DNA from: Caribbeanibacter sp964518305
Lineage (GTDB): Bacteria; Gemmatimonadota; Gemmatimonadetes; Palauibacterales; Palauibacteraceae
NCBI GenBank assembly: GCA_964518305.1
Contig: CAZFDK010000009.1
Location: forward strand, 23,656-87,655
Direction of reading: 5' to 3'
DNA: 64,000 nucleotides
The notes below the pieces were generated by a model that saw nothing but the letters and a program-made list of their open reading frames with translations, did not search any database and was not told the origin of the DNA. Position numbers and translations under genes: made by a program. This document shows positions 16,929 to 25,604 of the stretch, one piece after another. How positions within the stretch are numbered: the first letter of the stretch is position 1; the number at the start of each line of letters is the position of its first letter.

Positions 16929-18607
16929 GCGTCGCCAGGCCCCTGCTCTCGGTGACCGACCTCCGGGTGGACTACCGCTCCGGAGCGGACGCGGTCCGTG
17001 CCGTGGACGGCGTGAGCCTGGAGCTGGCCGAGGGCGAGACGCTGGGGATCGTGGGGGAGTCCGGGGCGGGCAAGAGCTCTGCCCTGATGGCGGTGCCGCG
17101 CCTGCTCCCCCCCGGCGGCAGGATCCACCGGCAGTCCGGGATACGGGTCGGCGGCGACGATGTCTCCTCCCTGGATCCGGAGGGCCTCAGGCGACTGCGA
17201 GCGCGCGAGGTCGGCGTGATCTTCCAGCAGCCCGGTTCGAACCTCAATCCCGTGCACAGGGCCGGCCGGGCCGTGGCAGAGGCCGTGCGGGAGGGCCGCG
17301 GGCTGTGGGGAGCCGACCTGCGGCGCGAAGTGTTCCGGCTCCTGGGCCGGGCGGGCCTCGAGGACCCGGAGCGCGTGTCCCGTGCCTACCCCCACCAGCT
17401 CTCCGGTGGCATGCAGCAGCGGGTGGCCCTGGCCGCGGCGGTCGCTGCGGAGCCCTCTCTCCTCCTCGCGGACGAGCCCACCGCGGCGCTGGACGTGGTC
17501 GTGGAGGAGGAGGTGCTGGAGCGGATCGCTGCGATGCAGCGGGAGGCGGGGATGGGGATGGTCCTGGTCAGCCACGACCTGAGGATCGTGGCCGGCGTCG
17601 CCGACAGGGTCGCCGTCATGCACGGCGGGCAGATCGTCGAGGCCGGCCCCGCCGAGTCCGTGCTGAGCCAGCCCGCCCACGAGTACACCCGGCGCCTGCT
17701 GGAGGCCGCGCCGCGGCTGGTCCCGGAGGGCGATGGGGGCGATTACACCGCGGCGGTGTCCCGCGCGGACGCGGGACCGAGCCGCGGTGACGCCGGCGAT
17801 GGCTCACCGGGGACCCCGCTGCTGGAGGCCCGGGGCCTCGCGCGCCGATACCGCCGCCGGGGATGGCTCGGGAGCGGTGGGGAGGCGGTGGAAGCCGTGG
17901 GGAGCGTGTCCCTGACGCTCCGGCGCGGCGAAGCCGTCGGTCTGGTGGGGGCGTCGGGCGCCGGGAAGAGCACCCTGGCCCGGCTCCTCACCGGCGCCGA
18001 GCAACCGGATCGGGGCGAGCTCCTCTGGCGCGGACGCTCCGTGGCCTCCATGGAACGCGAGGAGCGCGGATCGTACCGGCGCTCCGCGCAGCTCCTCCAA
18101 CAGGATCCGTTCGCCTCCCTGAACCCGCGGATGAGGGTGGGCCGGGCCCTCCGCGAGCCGCTGGAGGTCCACGGCCTGGCCTCCGGCGCCGCTGCGCGTG
18201 AACGCGTCGAGGAGCTGCTGGCGCGCGTCGAACTGGATCCGGAATTCCTGGATCGGCGTCCCGCCGAGCTCTCCGGCGGCGAGCGGCAGCGAGTCGCGCT
18301 GGCCCGTGCCCTGACGCTGTCTCCGGCGCTGCTGGCTGCCGACGAGCCGGTCTCGGCCCTGGACGTCTCCGTCCAGGCCCGAGTCCTGGCGTTGCTGGCG
18401 GAGCTGAGGGCCGAGCTCGACCTGACGCTCCTGCTGGTGGCCCACGATCTGGCCGTGGTCCGTCAGGTGTGCGACCGCGTGCTGGTGATGCAGGCGGGCC
18501 GGGTCGTCGAATCAGGGACCACCGAGAGGGTCCTCCGGCGCCCGGAAGATCCCCGGACCCTGGAGCTTGTACACGCGGCCGGATCCCGTGAAGAATCACT
18601 CCCTTGA
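16925..18607 (+). CDS. Fused double ABC ATPase for peptide import (DppD-DppF fusion)
   Basis: One 560-residue polypeptide carries two complete ATPase modules. Module 1 (about 8-260) has Walker A GESGAGKSS, Q-loop IFQQPGSNLNP, signature LSGGMQQR and Walker B LLLADEPTAALD. Module 2 (about 300-555) has GASGAGKST, LLQQDPFASLNP, LSGGERQR and LLAADEPVSALD. Two separate genes, dppD and dppF, are the more common form, but fusions exist. It completes the importer of 13115-18607: binding lipoprotein, two permeases and ATPases, all overlapping or nearly so. The stop codon lies inside the -35 box of the following promoter. Confidence 0.93.
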   Translation: MSVARPLLSVTDLRVDYRSGADAVRAVDGVSLELAEGETLGIVGESGAGKSSALMAVPRLLPPGGRIHRQSGIRVGGDDVSSLDPEGLRRLRAREVGVIFQQPGSNLNPVHRAGRAVAEAVREGRGLWGADLRREVFRLLGRAGLEDPERVSRAYPHQLSGGMQQRVALAAAVAAEPSLLLADEPTAALDVVVEEEVLERIAAMQREAGMGMVLVSHDLRIVAGVADRVAVMHGGQIVEAGPAESVLSQPAHEYTRRLLEAAPRLVPEGDGGDYTAAVSRADAGPSRGDAGDGSPGTPLLEARGLARRYRRRGWLGSGGEAVEAVGSVSLTLRRGEAVGLVGASGAGKSTLARLLTGAEQPDRGELLWRGRSVASMEREERGSYRRSAQLLQQDPFASLNPRMRVGRALREPLEVHGLASGAAARERVEELLARVELDPEFLDRRPAELSGGERQRVALARALTLSPALLAADEPVSALDVSVQARVLALLAELRAELDLTLLLVAHDLAVVRQVCDRVLVMQAGRVVESGTTERVLRRPEDPRTLELVHAAGSREESLP

Positions 18608-18633
18608 CAGTCATTCGGAGGGGCGGGTAGCTT
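18604..18633 (+). promoter_or_regulatory. Promoter of the TolQ/ExbB-type gene
   Basis: TTGACA (18604-18609, a perfect -35) and TAGCTT (18628-18633) are separated by 18 bases. The start codon is about 90 bases further on. This separates the proton-channel gene from the peptide importer even though the -35 overlaps the importer stop codon. Confidence 0.65.
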
Positions 18634-18724
18634 CACCGGTCCTCTTGAGAGGCCCGGGGTGTGCCATCGGCGCACGCGCCCCGGCATTCGCGCCGAATTC
18701 GACCGAAGATGCATGGAGGTTAGG

Positions 18725-19414
18725 TTGAGCGGTCTCACGGTAGCAGCACTCTGGGCACTTCAGCAGGGCGGTCAGGGCAGTCCCCGACTCGGGGCCGGCC
18801 AGGAGCTGAACCTGGGCCAGATCTGGGAATCCGGCGGCTTCATGATGTGGCCGCTGGGAGCGGCCCTCGGCATCGGGCTCCTCATCATCCTGTGGAAGTT
18901 CATCGACATGCAGATCAAGTCGTCCAGGACCCGGAGCTTCCTGGACGAGGTCGACGAGCTCATCGTGGACGAGCGCCTCGGCGAGGCCCTCGCCATGTGC
19001 GAGGAGTCGAAGTCGCCCGCCGCCTCGGTCCTCCAGGCCGGCCTCCAGCGCCGGGACGAGGGCACCGAGCGGGTGACCCAGGCCATCGAGAACGCCGGAG
19101 CCATTCAGATGGTCAGCCTGGAGAAGGGGCTCGTCTGGCTCGCCACCATCGCCAACGTCGCCCCCCTCATGGGCTTCCTGGGTACCGTGATCGGGATGAT
19201 CCAGGCCTTCCAGGCCATCGAGATCGCCGGTGAGGTCCAGGCGACGCTGGTCGCCGGGGGCATCAAGGTGGCGCTGATCACGACGGCCACCGGGCTCACG
19301 ATCGCGATCCCGATGAACATCATGCACAACTACTTCGTCAGCCAGGTGGATCAGCTGGTCATCGACATGGAGGAGAGCACCCAGAAGATGATTGACGTGG
19401 TCCACGAGGGCTGA
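18725..19414 (+). CDS. MotA/TolQ/ExbB-type proton channel protein
   Basis: The 229-residue inner-membrane protein has three helices: near residues 40-57 (WPLGAALGIGLLIILW), near 139-158 (LVWLATIANVAPLMGFLGTV), and near 175-196 (GIKVALITTATGLTIAIP). The segment GFLGTVIGMIQAFQAI is the hallmark of TolQ/ExbB proteins, which form a pentamer around two TolR/ExbD rods and use proton flow to energise outer-membrane processes. TTG at 18725 was chosen because GGAGGT is 4 bases upstream; ATG at 18713 would overlap that site. No ExbD/TolR, TolB or Pal gene lies next to it. The gene has its own promoter and terminator. Confidence 0.88.
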   Translation: MSGLTVAALWALQQGGQGSPRLGAGQELNLGQIWESGGFMMWPLGAALGIGLLIILWKFIDMQIKSSRTRSFLDEVDELIVDERLGEALAMCEESKSPAASVLQAGLQRRDEGTERVTQAIENAGAIQMVSLEKGLVWLATIANVAPLMGFLGTVIGMIQAFQAIEIAGEVQATLVAGGIKVALITTATGLTIAIPMNIMHNYFVSQVDQLVIDMEESTQKMIDVVHEG

Positions 19415-19473
19415 CAGGGATCAGCCGGGACGACAGCGAGTTGCCGCCGGGCACGTCCGGCGGCCCGAGGGAA

Positions 19474-19504
19474 GGGGCCGGCTCGCCGCCGGCCCCTTTT
19501 CTTT
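19474..19504 (+). terminator. Intrinsic terminator after the TolQ/ExbB-type gene
   Basis: A 9-base-pair GC stem (GGGGCCGGC at 19474-19482, GCCGGCCCC at 19488-19496) with a 5-base loop is followed by TTTTCTTT (19497-19504). It is about 60 bases after the stop codon and isolates this gene from polA. Confidence 0.85.
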
Positions 19505-19591
19505 GACCATCGGTTCGGCCGCGTTCGACCCGCCGGTGTACGCAGCCATCCCCGCGCCCCCGAACCACGCCTCCAGCCCACCACGACCGCC

Positions 19592-22357
19592 TTGAGCGAC
19601 GAGCTCCCAGACCCCGAATTCGACCGGCCCACTCTCTTCCTGGTGGACGGCTACGCTCTCATGTACCGGGCGTTCTACGCCATGATCAGCCGGCCGCTGA
19701 CCACTTCCAGCGGCGAGAACACCTCGGCCCCCTTCGGGCTCACCCGGTTCCTTCTCGACCTGCTGGAGGAGCACGACCCGGACTACCTCGGGGTGGTCTT
19801 CGACGCCGGACACAGTTTCCGGGAGGAGGTGCATCCGGAGTACAAGGCCACGCGACGGAAGATGCCGGAGGAGATGGAGGCGTCGATTCCGAGGTGCCGC
19901 GCGCTGGTCGAGGCGTTCAACATCCCGGTGCTGGAGGAGGAGGACTGGGAGGCCGACGACGTCATCGGCACACTGGCCGAGGAGGCCGAGGAGGAGGGGC
20001 TGCAGACGGTCATCATCTCCGGCGACAAGGACTTCTACCAGCTCGTCGGCCCCCATACCTGGCTGCTGAACCCGGGACGCGGCGGGGCGTCGCCGGTGCC
20101 GGAGGAGTGGGTGCGGCCGGAGAATGCCGAGGAGAAGCTCGGCGTGCCCCCGGGTCAGGTGACCGACTACCTGGCGCTCATCGGCGACAGCTCGGACAAC
20201 GTCCCGGGGGTCGCCGGCATCGGCGAGAAGACGGCGCCGAAGCTGCTGGACCGCTGGGGCTCCCTGGAGGAGGTCCTGGAGCACGAGGACGAAGTGGAGC
20301 TCACGCGGGCCCGGAACGCCCTCGAGGGCCACGAAGGGGACGCCCGCCTGTCGAAGCAGCTGGTCACGATCCGGCGGGACGCCCCGCTGGATCTGGACCT
20401 GGAGTCGCTACGGCGGCAGGAGCCGGACTGGGAGCGCCTGCGGGAGCTGTTCCTGGAGCTCGAATTCCACAGCCTGGCCCGCGAGTACGTCCCGGACGAC
20501 GAGGGCGAGGGCCCGGCGGAGGGCGAGGAGGAGTACGACCTCGTCGGGACCGCCGCCCGCGTCGACGAGCTCGTTGACCGCTGGCGGGACGCGGAGCTCG
20601 TGGCGGTGGACACCGAGACCACGTCCACTGATGCCATGCGGGCGGAGCTGGTGGGCGTCTCGGTCGCCGACGAGGCCGGTCGCGCCTGGTATCTGCCGTT
20701 CGGCCACGTCTCCGGCGCCCAGGACGAGCTCTTCGAGAGCGTGGACGTGGAGGAGAACCTCCCGTCGATCACCGGCCCCGAGATGGAGGCGCTCCGGGAC
20801 TTCCTGGCCGACCCGGACGTCCCGAAGGTCGGCCACAACATCAAGTACGACCTGCTGGTCCTCGAGCGGGCCGGCGTGGAGCTGGCGGGCATCCGCTTCG
20901 ACACCTCGGTGGCCGCCTACTGCGCCGATCCGGGGCGCAGGGAGTACGGCCTGGACGTACTCGTGATGGAGAAGCTGAAGCGGAAGCTCACACCCTACGA
21001 CGAGGTGGCGGGGAGCGGCTCCGACGAGGTCTCCTTCGCCGAGGTGCCGGTGGAGGAGGCGGTGGTCTACGCCTGCGAGGACGCCGACTTCACGCTGCGG
21101 CTGGCCGGCGTGCTGGCGGAGGAGCTCGAGCAGCACGAGCAGGAGGAGATCTTCGAGGATCTCGAGGTGCCGCTGATCCCCGTGCTGGCGGCCATGGAGC
21201 GGGCCGGGATCGGACTGGACGGGGAGGTCTTCGAAGAGCTGGAGGACCGCATCACCCGCGAGCTGGAGCTGGTCGAGGAGGAGATCGCCAAAGTGGCCGG
21301 CGAGCGGGTCAACCTCCGGTCGGTGCCCCAGCTCCGGGAGCTGCTCTTCGAGGATCTGGGGCTGCCCGTGAAGAAGCGGACGAAGACCGGGCCCTCCACC
21401 GACGAGAGCGTCCTCACGGAGCTGGCCGAGGAGGGACACGAGGTCCCGCGTCTCATCCTGAACTACAGGGAGCTCGACAAGCTGAACTCCACGTACGTCT
21501 CCAAGCTCCCGGGAATGGTGAACCCGGATACGGGCCGTCTGCACACCAGCTTCAACCAGACCCGCGCTGCCACCGGCCGCCTCTCGTCCTCCGATCCGAA
21601 CCTCCAGAACATCCCGATCCGGTCGGTGCTGGGACGCGAGGTGAGGAAGGGCTTCGTACCGGAGGAGGGGTGGCGCTTCCTGGCCGCCGACTATTCGCAG
21701 GTGGAGCTCCGGGTCCTGGCGCACCTGTCGGGAGACGAGTCGTTCGTCACCGCCTTCCGGGAGGGGCGGGACATCCACCGGGAGACGGCCGCCCGGATTT
21801 TCGGCGTGGAGCCGGAGCAGGTGCAGGGCGGGATGCGCGAGCAGGCCAAGACCATCAACTACGCCACCATCTACGGCCAGGGGCCGGGAGCGCTCGGCCG
21901 GCAGCTGGGGATCTCCCGCTCCCGGGCCGAGGAGTTCATCGAGCAGTACTTCGAGCGCTTCTCCGGAGTGGCCGAGTACCTGGAGCGAATGAAGGAGACC
22001 GCCCGCGACCGGGGCTTCGTGGAAACGCTCTCCGGCCGCCGGCGCTATATCCCGGAGATAAAGTCCCGGAACCCCGGCGTGCGCGGGTTCGGTGAGCGGA
22101 CGGCCACGAATTCGCCCATCCAGGGGACGGCGGCGGACATGATCAAGATCGCCATGCTGCGCCTGCACGACCTGCTCCCGGCAGGCGTGCGGATGCTCCT
22201 CCAGGTGCACGACGAACTGGTCTTCGAGGTCCGCGAGGATCAGGTGGAGGAGGCCCGCGACCTCGTCCGGGAGGAGATGGAGGAGGCCATGGACCTGGAC
22301 GTGCCCCTGGAGGTGGAGATCGGCGTCGGCGAGAGCTGGTTCGCCGCCAAGCCCTAG
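19592..22357 (+). CDS. polA: DNA polymerase I
   Basis: The 921-residue enzyme has three domains. The 5' nuclease is roughly residues 10-305 (FLVDGYALMYRAFYAM, EADDVIGTLA, SGDKDFYQL). A 3'-5' exonuclease-like domain is about 330-510 and keeps the DxE core (VDTETTSTD) and GHNIKYDLLVL, so proofreading appears intact. The polymerase is about 545-921, with motif A DYSQVELRVLAHLSGDE, motif B REQAKTINYATIYGQG and motif C LQVHDELVFEV. It fills gaps in repair and removes RNA primers. The start is TTG at 19592, with no clear ribosome site. It is more acidic than the E. coli enzyme. Confidence 0.97.
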   Translation: MSDELPDPEFDRPTLFLVDGYALMYRAFYAMISRPLTTSSGENTSAPFGLTRFLLDLLEEHDPDYLGVVFDAGHSFREEVHPEYKATRRKMPEEMEASIPRCRALVEAFNIPVLEEEDWEADDVIGTLAEEAEEEGLQTVIISGDKDFYQLVGPHTWLLNPGRGGASPVPEEWVRPENAEEKLGVPPGQVTDYLALIGDSSDNVPGVAGIGEKTAPKLLDRWGSLEEVLEHEDEVELTRARNALEGHEGDARLSKQLVTIRRDAPLDLDLESLRRQEPDWERLRELFLELEFHSLAREYVPDDEGEGPAEGEEEYDLVGTAARVDELVDRWRDAELVAVDTETTSTDAMRAELVGVSVADEAGRAWYLPFGHVSGAQDELFESVDVEENLPSITGPEMEALRDFLADPDVPKVGHNIKYDLLVLERAGVELAGIRFDTSVAAYCADPGRREYGLDVLVMEKLKRKLTPYDEVAGSGSDEVSFAEVPVEEAVVYACEDADFTLRLAGVLAEELEQHEQEEIFEDLEVPLIPVLAAMERAGIGLDGEVFEELEDRITRELELVEEEIAKVAGERVNLRSVPQLRELLFEDLGLPVKKRTKTGPSTDESVLTELAEEGHEVPRLILNYRELDKLNSTYVSKLPGMVNPDTGRLHTSFNQTRAATGRLSSSDPNLQNIPIRSVLGREVRKGFVPEEGWRFLAADYSQVELRVLAHLSGDESFVTAFREGRDIHRETAARIFGVEPEQVQGGMREQAKTINYATIYGQGPGALGRQLGISRSRAEEFIEQYFERFSGVAEYLERMKETARDRGFVETLSGRRRYIPEIKSRNPGVRGFGERTATNSPIQGTAADMIKIAMLRLHDLLPAGVRMLLQVHDELVFEVREDQVEEARDLVREEMEEAMDLDVPLEVEIGVGESWFAAKP

Positions 22358-22537
22358 AATCGAAGAGTCGATCGAGAACCCCGTCCGGACGCCCCCCGGG
22401 GTCTTCCCGCGCCGACCGGGCCGAGGCGAGAGACCCGGCCGACGTCCGGCGAACGGAACTCCACCCGGCGGTAGGGAGTTTCACCATACTCCGATCGTGC
22501 TGATCTCCCACGGCGGGAGCGGGCGCGAGCCGCAACC

Positions 22538-22942
22538 ATGCCGAGGACGATGGACCCCCGACTCCTGAGAGCAGCTGTCAGCGCCCTCCTGGGCGCGATC
22601 TTCCTCGCCGGGCTGGCCGGCGAGACGTACGGCGTCCACGACTGTCCCCATCATCACCGGGACGCTCGGGGCCCGGCGACGAGCCACGCTTCCGAGGCGG
22701 GCGGGGAGACGGCCGGCGGGGCCGGCCACCTCCCCCTCGAGGCTCCTCCCGACGGCCCGTGCACCTGCGTGGGCAACTGCCACGCGGCCGGCGTCGCGCT
22801 GAACGCGGCGGCGGCGCCGACCCTGCCGGCGGCGCTGGAGGCCGACCTGGCCGCGGGGTCGCTCGGCGACGACGGGCGCGTCCCGCGGCCCGCCGCCTAC
22901 CTCCTCCCCTTCGCCAACGCACCTCCCGTAATCCTGGTCTGA
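22538..22942 (+). CDS. Small exported Cys/His-rich protein, possible metal binder
   Basis: This 134-residue protein has an N-terminal signal peptide (LRAAVSALLGAIFLAGLAGE). The short mature part has a CPHHH cluster near residue 36, a second cluster PCTCVGNCH near residue 75, and an Ala-rich tail. Spaced Cys and His in a secreted protein suggest a metal (copper or zinc) or disulfide role. It resembles the small heavy-metal-associated exported proteins (DUF2946-like) found beside TonB receptors, but I cannot confirm the family. It is the first gene before a TonB receptor, SCO1 and CtaG genes. ATG at 22538 or 22550 could be the start. Confidence 0.6.
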   Translation: MPRTMDPRLLRAAVSALLGAIFLAGLAGETYGVHDCPHHHRDARGPATSHASEAGGETAGGAGHLPLEAPPDGPCTCVGNCHAAGVALNAAAAPTLPAALEADLAAGSLGDDGRVPRPAAYLLPFANAPPVILV

Positions 22943-22945
22943 CGA

Positions 22946-22986
22946 CCCGGGGCTCCTCCCGGGACGGGCGCCCCGACCGGGGCGCC
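22946..22986 (+). promoter_or_regulatory. Two tandem hairpins between the Cys/His-rich gene and the TonB receptor
   Basis: CCCGGG (22946-22951) pairs with CCCGGG (22958-22963) across a 6-base loop. Directly after it, GGCGCCCC (22967-22974) pairs with GGGGCGCC (22979-22986) across GACC. No T-run follows. The pair begins 4 bases after the small gene stop and may end, stabilise or cleave the message between the two genes. Confidence 0.45.
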
Positions 22987-23137
22987 GCAGCCGAATTCGC
23001 CACCGGACGACCGCACCGCCGCGCACCTCGCGGGCCCGGCCGATGCCTCCCGTGGAGGGGGGTGGGCCGCTCAGGCGCGGAACCGGACCCCACCAGGGCC
23101 GCCGGCGGTGGGGAGAATGCCGAAGGGAAGGTTCAGG

Positions 23138-25522
23138 ATGCCGAAGAACACCGATGTATCGGATCACGGAGTCGCGAGAAAGAGACGAGATACCGACACC
23201 CGCCGGTTCGCAGCCGGCCGGGCGCTCATCGCGGCGGTCGCGGCGCTGCTCATGACCGGCGTCGGCCCCGCCGTCGCCCAGCAGGCAGCCGTCACCGGGC
23301 AGGTGGTGGCCGGCGATTCCGGGGAGCCGCTCCCCGGCGCCACCGTGCGCGTGGAGGACACGGAGCTCGGAGCCGTGGCCCGGGAGGAGGGGACGTTCCG
23401 GATCGGACCCGTCCCGGCCGGGGAGTATCGGGTGACGGTCTCGGCTCTCGGTTATCGGAACGCCACGCGGAAGATCGACGTGGAACGCGGCTCCCGAATC
23501 GAGCTCCGGTTCGAGCTGGAGCCGCACCCCGTGGAGATGCAGGGCATCGAGGTCTCGGTGCTTCGCCCGGACCTGGAGCCGGAGGCTCGACTCCAGGCCG
23601 AAAAGATCCAGCTGGAGAACCCGAAGGACTCCGGCGAGCTGCTCCGGAGCCTCCCCGGCGTGAGCGGAGTCCGGCGCGGCCCGCTGGGCGTCGACCCGGC
23701 GGTCCGGGGACTGCGGGAGACCGAGGTGGGGACCTATCTGGACGGGACGAGGATGTTCCCGGCGGGCCCGGCACGCATGGATTCCCCCCTCACTCACCTG
23801 GATCCCAGCGCCATCAGCGACATCGAGGTGGTGAAGGGGCCGTACGCCCTGACGCTCGGGGCCGGGAACCTCAGCGCCGTCCGGGTCACGACCCAGAGCT
23901 TGCCCGCCCGGGGGCGCGAGGGCCTGCGGGGCCGGCTCTCCTCCGGCTACGACGCCAACCTGAACGCCGCCGAGACCACGGGACGACTCTCGGGTCGCAG
24001 GGGACGAATCTCGTATCGGGCGCTGGGCGCCTGGCGGCAGGGAAGCGATTACGAGTCCGGCGACGGGTCCCTGATCCCCGGCGATTACGAGTCCGCCGAG
24101 GGCCGCGGCAAGATCGGCGTGGACGTGAGCGAGAGCTCGAAGGTCGTCCTGGCAGGCGGCTACCAGGACCAGGGCCCCATCGATTATCCCGGGCGTCTCC
24201 TGAACGCCGAGCTCTTCCACACCCTGAACCTCAACGGTCGCTGGGAGCTGGACCGGAACGAGGGAGTCCTGCGGCAACTGGAGGTCATGGCATACGTGAA
24301 CGACGTGCAGCACACCATGGACAACGGGGGCAAGCCCACGTCACGTCCCATGGAGGGGCGCATGCCGCCCTTCGCCCTGGACGTCCGGGTGGACGCCGGG
24401 GTGAACGTCTGGGGGGGACGCCTCAACTCCAGATGGGCGGCCGGTGAGGCCTGGCGGTTCGAGGCCGGTGGCGACGTGTACAGCGCCACGCGGAACGCCG
24501 TCCGCACGATCAGCCGCGACAGCGACGACACGCTCCTGTTCGAGGATCTGATGTGGCCCGATGCGACGATCGCCGACGCCGGGGGCTACGGTCGGGTGAC
24601 CCGGCGGTTCGGCGACCACGTGCGCCTGTCGGGGACGGCCCGCGTGGATCGCGTACGGGCGGAGGCGGATACCGCCAGCACCTTCTTCCGCCGGAACACG
24701 ACGGGATCGCTGGAGCAGGACGAGACGAACCTCAGCGGCGCCGTGACGTTCGGATACGACCTGAGCCGCTACTGGACGGTGAGTCTCGGTGCCGGTTCCG
24801 CCGTGCGGACGGCCGACGCCACCGAGCGGTACTCCGACAGGATCCCGGCGACCAAGGCACAGACCAGCGCCGAATTCATGGGGAACCCGGACCTGGAGCC
24901 GGAGCGCAGCAATCAGGCGGACCTGTGGATCGAGGCCAGCTACCCGCGGCTGGCCCTCCAGCTCAACGCCTTCGCCCGGCACATGGACGAGTACGTCACG
25001 ATCGGGGCCACGGATCTCCCGAAGCGGCTCCCGCTGAGCCCGGAGACCGTCTTCCGCTACGTGAACGGCGAGGCGGAGTTCTGGGGCTTCGAGGTGTCCG
25101 CCGACGCGGGGGTCACCGAGAGCCTCACGCTGAGCGCCGCGACGAACTACCTGCGGGGCCAGAATCTGACCCGGGACCGGCCGGTGATCGGGGTCGCCCC
25201 GATGCGCGGCAGCCTGGGGGCCCGGTTTGAACCGCCGCAGGGCCGCTTCTTCGTGCAGGGCAAGATGACGGGCGTCGCCGACCAGGACCGGGTGGCCCGG
25301 GAGCTGGGGGAGGGCGTCACCGACGGGTACGTGACTGCCGACCTCAAGGGTGGGGTCCGGATGTACGAGGGGCTGCGCCTGCGGCTCGGTGTGGAGAACC
25401 TGGGCGACGAGCAGTACGTGAACCACCTGAACGCCGAGAACCCCTTCACGGGGAGCCGGATTCCGGAGCCGGGCCGCGTCTTCTTCGCGGACCTGAGCTG
25501 GGCGTTCGGGCCCGTGCGATGA
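23138..25522 (+). CDS. TonB-dependent outer-membrane receptor, copper-receptor-like
   Basis: The 794-residue precursor has a basic lead and hydrophobic signal ending in GPAVAQQ. After it come a carboxypeptidase-regulatory-like domain (TGQVVAGDSGEPLPGATVRV to about residue 120), a plug domain (LRSLPGVSGVRRG, then PARMDSPLTHLDPSAI and IEVVKGPYALTLGAG) and a 22-strand barrel ending in LSWAFGPVR. The plug order RMDSP...IEVVKGP recalls the OprC/NosA copper receptor family. The family's copper-binding Cys four residues before the Met appears to be Gly here. Start ATG 23138 follows GGGAAGG; ATG 23117 is an alternative. Neighbours (SCO1, CtaG) support a copper role. Confidence 0.8.
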   Translation: MPKNTDVSDHGVARKRRDTDTRRFAAGRALIAAVAALLMTGVGPAVAQQAAVTGQVVAGDSGEPLPGATVRVEDTELGAVAREEGTFRIGPVPAGEYRVTVSALGYRNATRKIDVERGSRIELRFELEPHPVEMQGIEVSVLRPDLEPEARLQAEKIQLENPKDSGELLRSLPGVSGVRRGPLGVDPAVRGLRETEVGTYLDGTRMFPAGPARMDSPLTHLDPSAISDIEVVKGPYALTLGAGNLSAVRVTTQSLPARGREGLRGRLSSGYDANLNAAETTGRLSGRRGRISYRALGAWRQGSDYESGDGSLIPGDYESAEGRGKIGVDVSESSKVVLAGGYQDQGPIDYPGRLLNAELFHTLNLNGRWELDRNEGVLRQLEVMAYVNDVQHTMDNGGKPTSRPMEGRMPPFALDVRVDAGVNVWGGRLNSRWAAGEAWRFEAGGDVYSATRNAVRTISRDSDDTLLFEDLMWPDATIADAGGYGRVTRRFGDHVRLSGTARVDRVRAEADTASTFFRRNTTGSLEQDETNLSGAVTFGYDLSRYWTVSLGAGSAVRTADATERYSDRIPATKAQTSAEFMGNPDLEPERSNQADLWIEASYPRLALQLNAFARHMDEYVTIGATDLPKRLPLSPETVFRYVNGEAEFWGFEVSADAGVTESLTLSAATNYLRGQNLTRDRPVIGVAPMRGSLGARFEPPQGRFFVQGKMTGVADQDRVARELGEGVTDGYVTADLKGGVRMYEGLRLRLGVENLGDEQYVNHLNAENPFTGSRIPEPGRVFFADLSWAFGPVR

Positions 25523-25604
25523 GAGCGGTCGACACCCTCCCGCCGTCTCGCGTGTACGGGAGGTCGCCGGACCTTCGAACCATGAACCCCGAAGGGCATC
25601 AACG

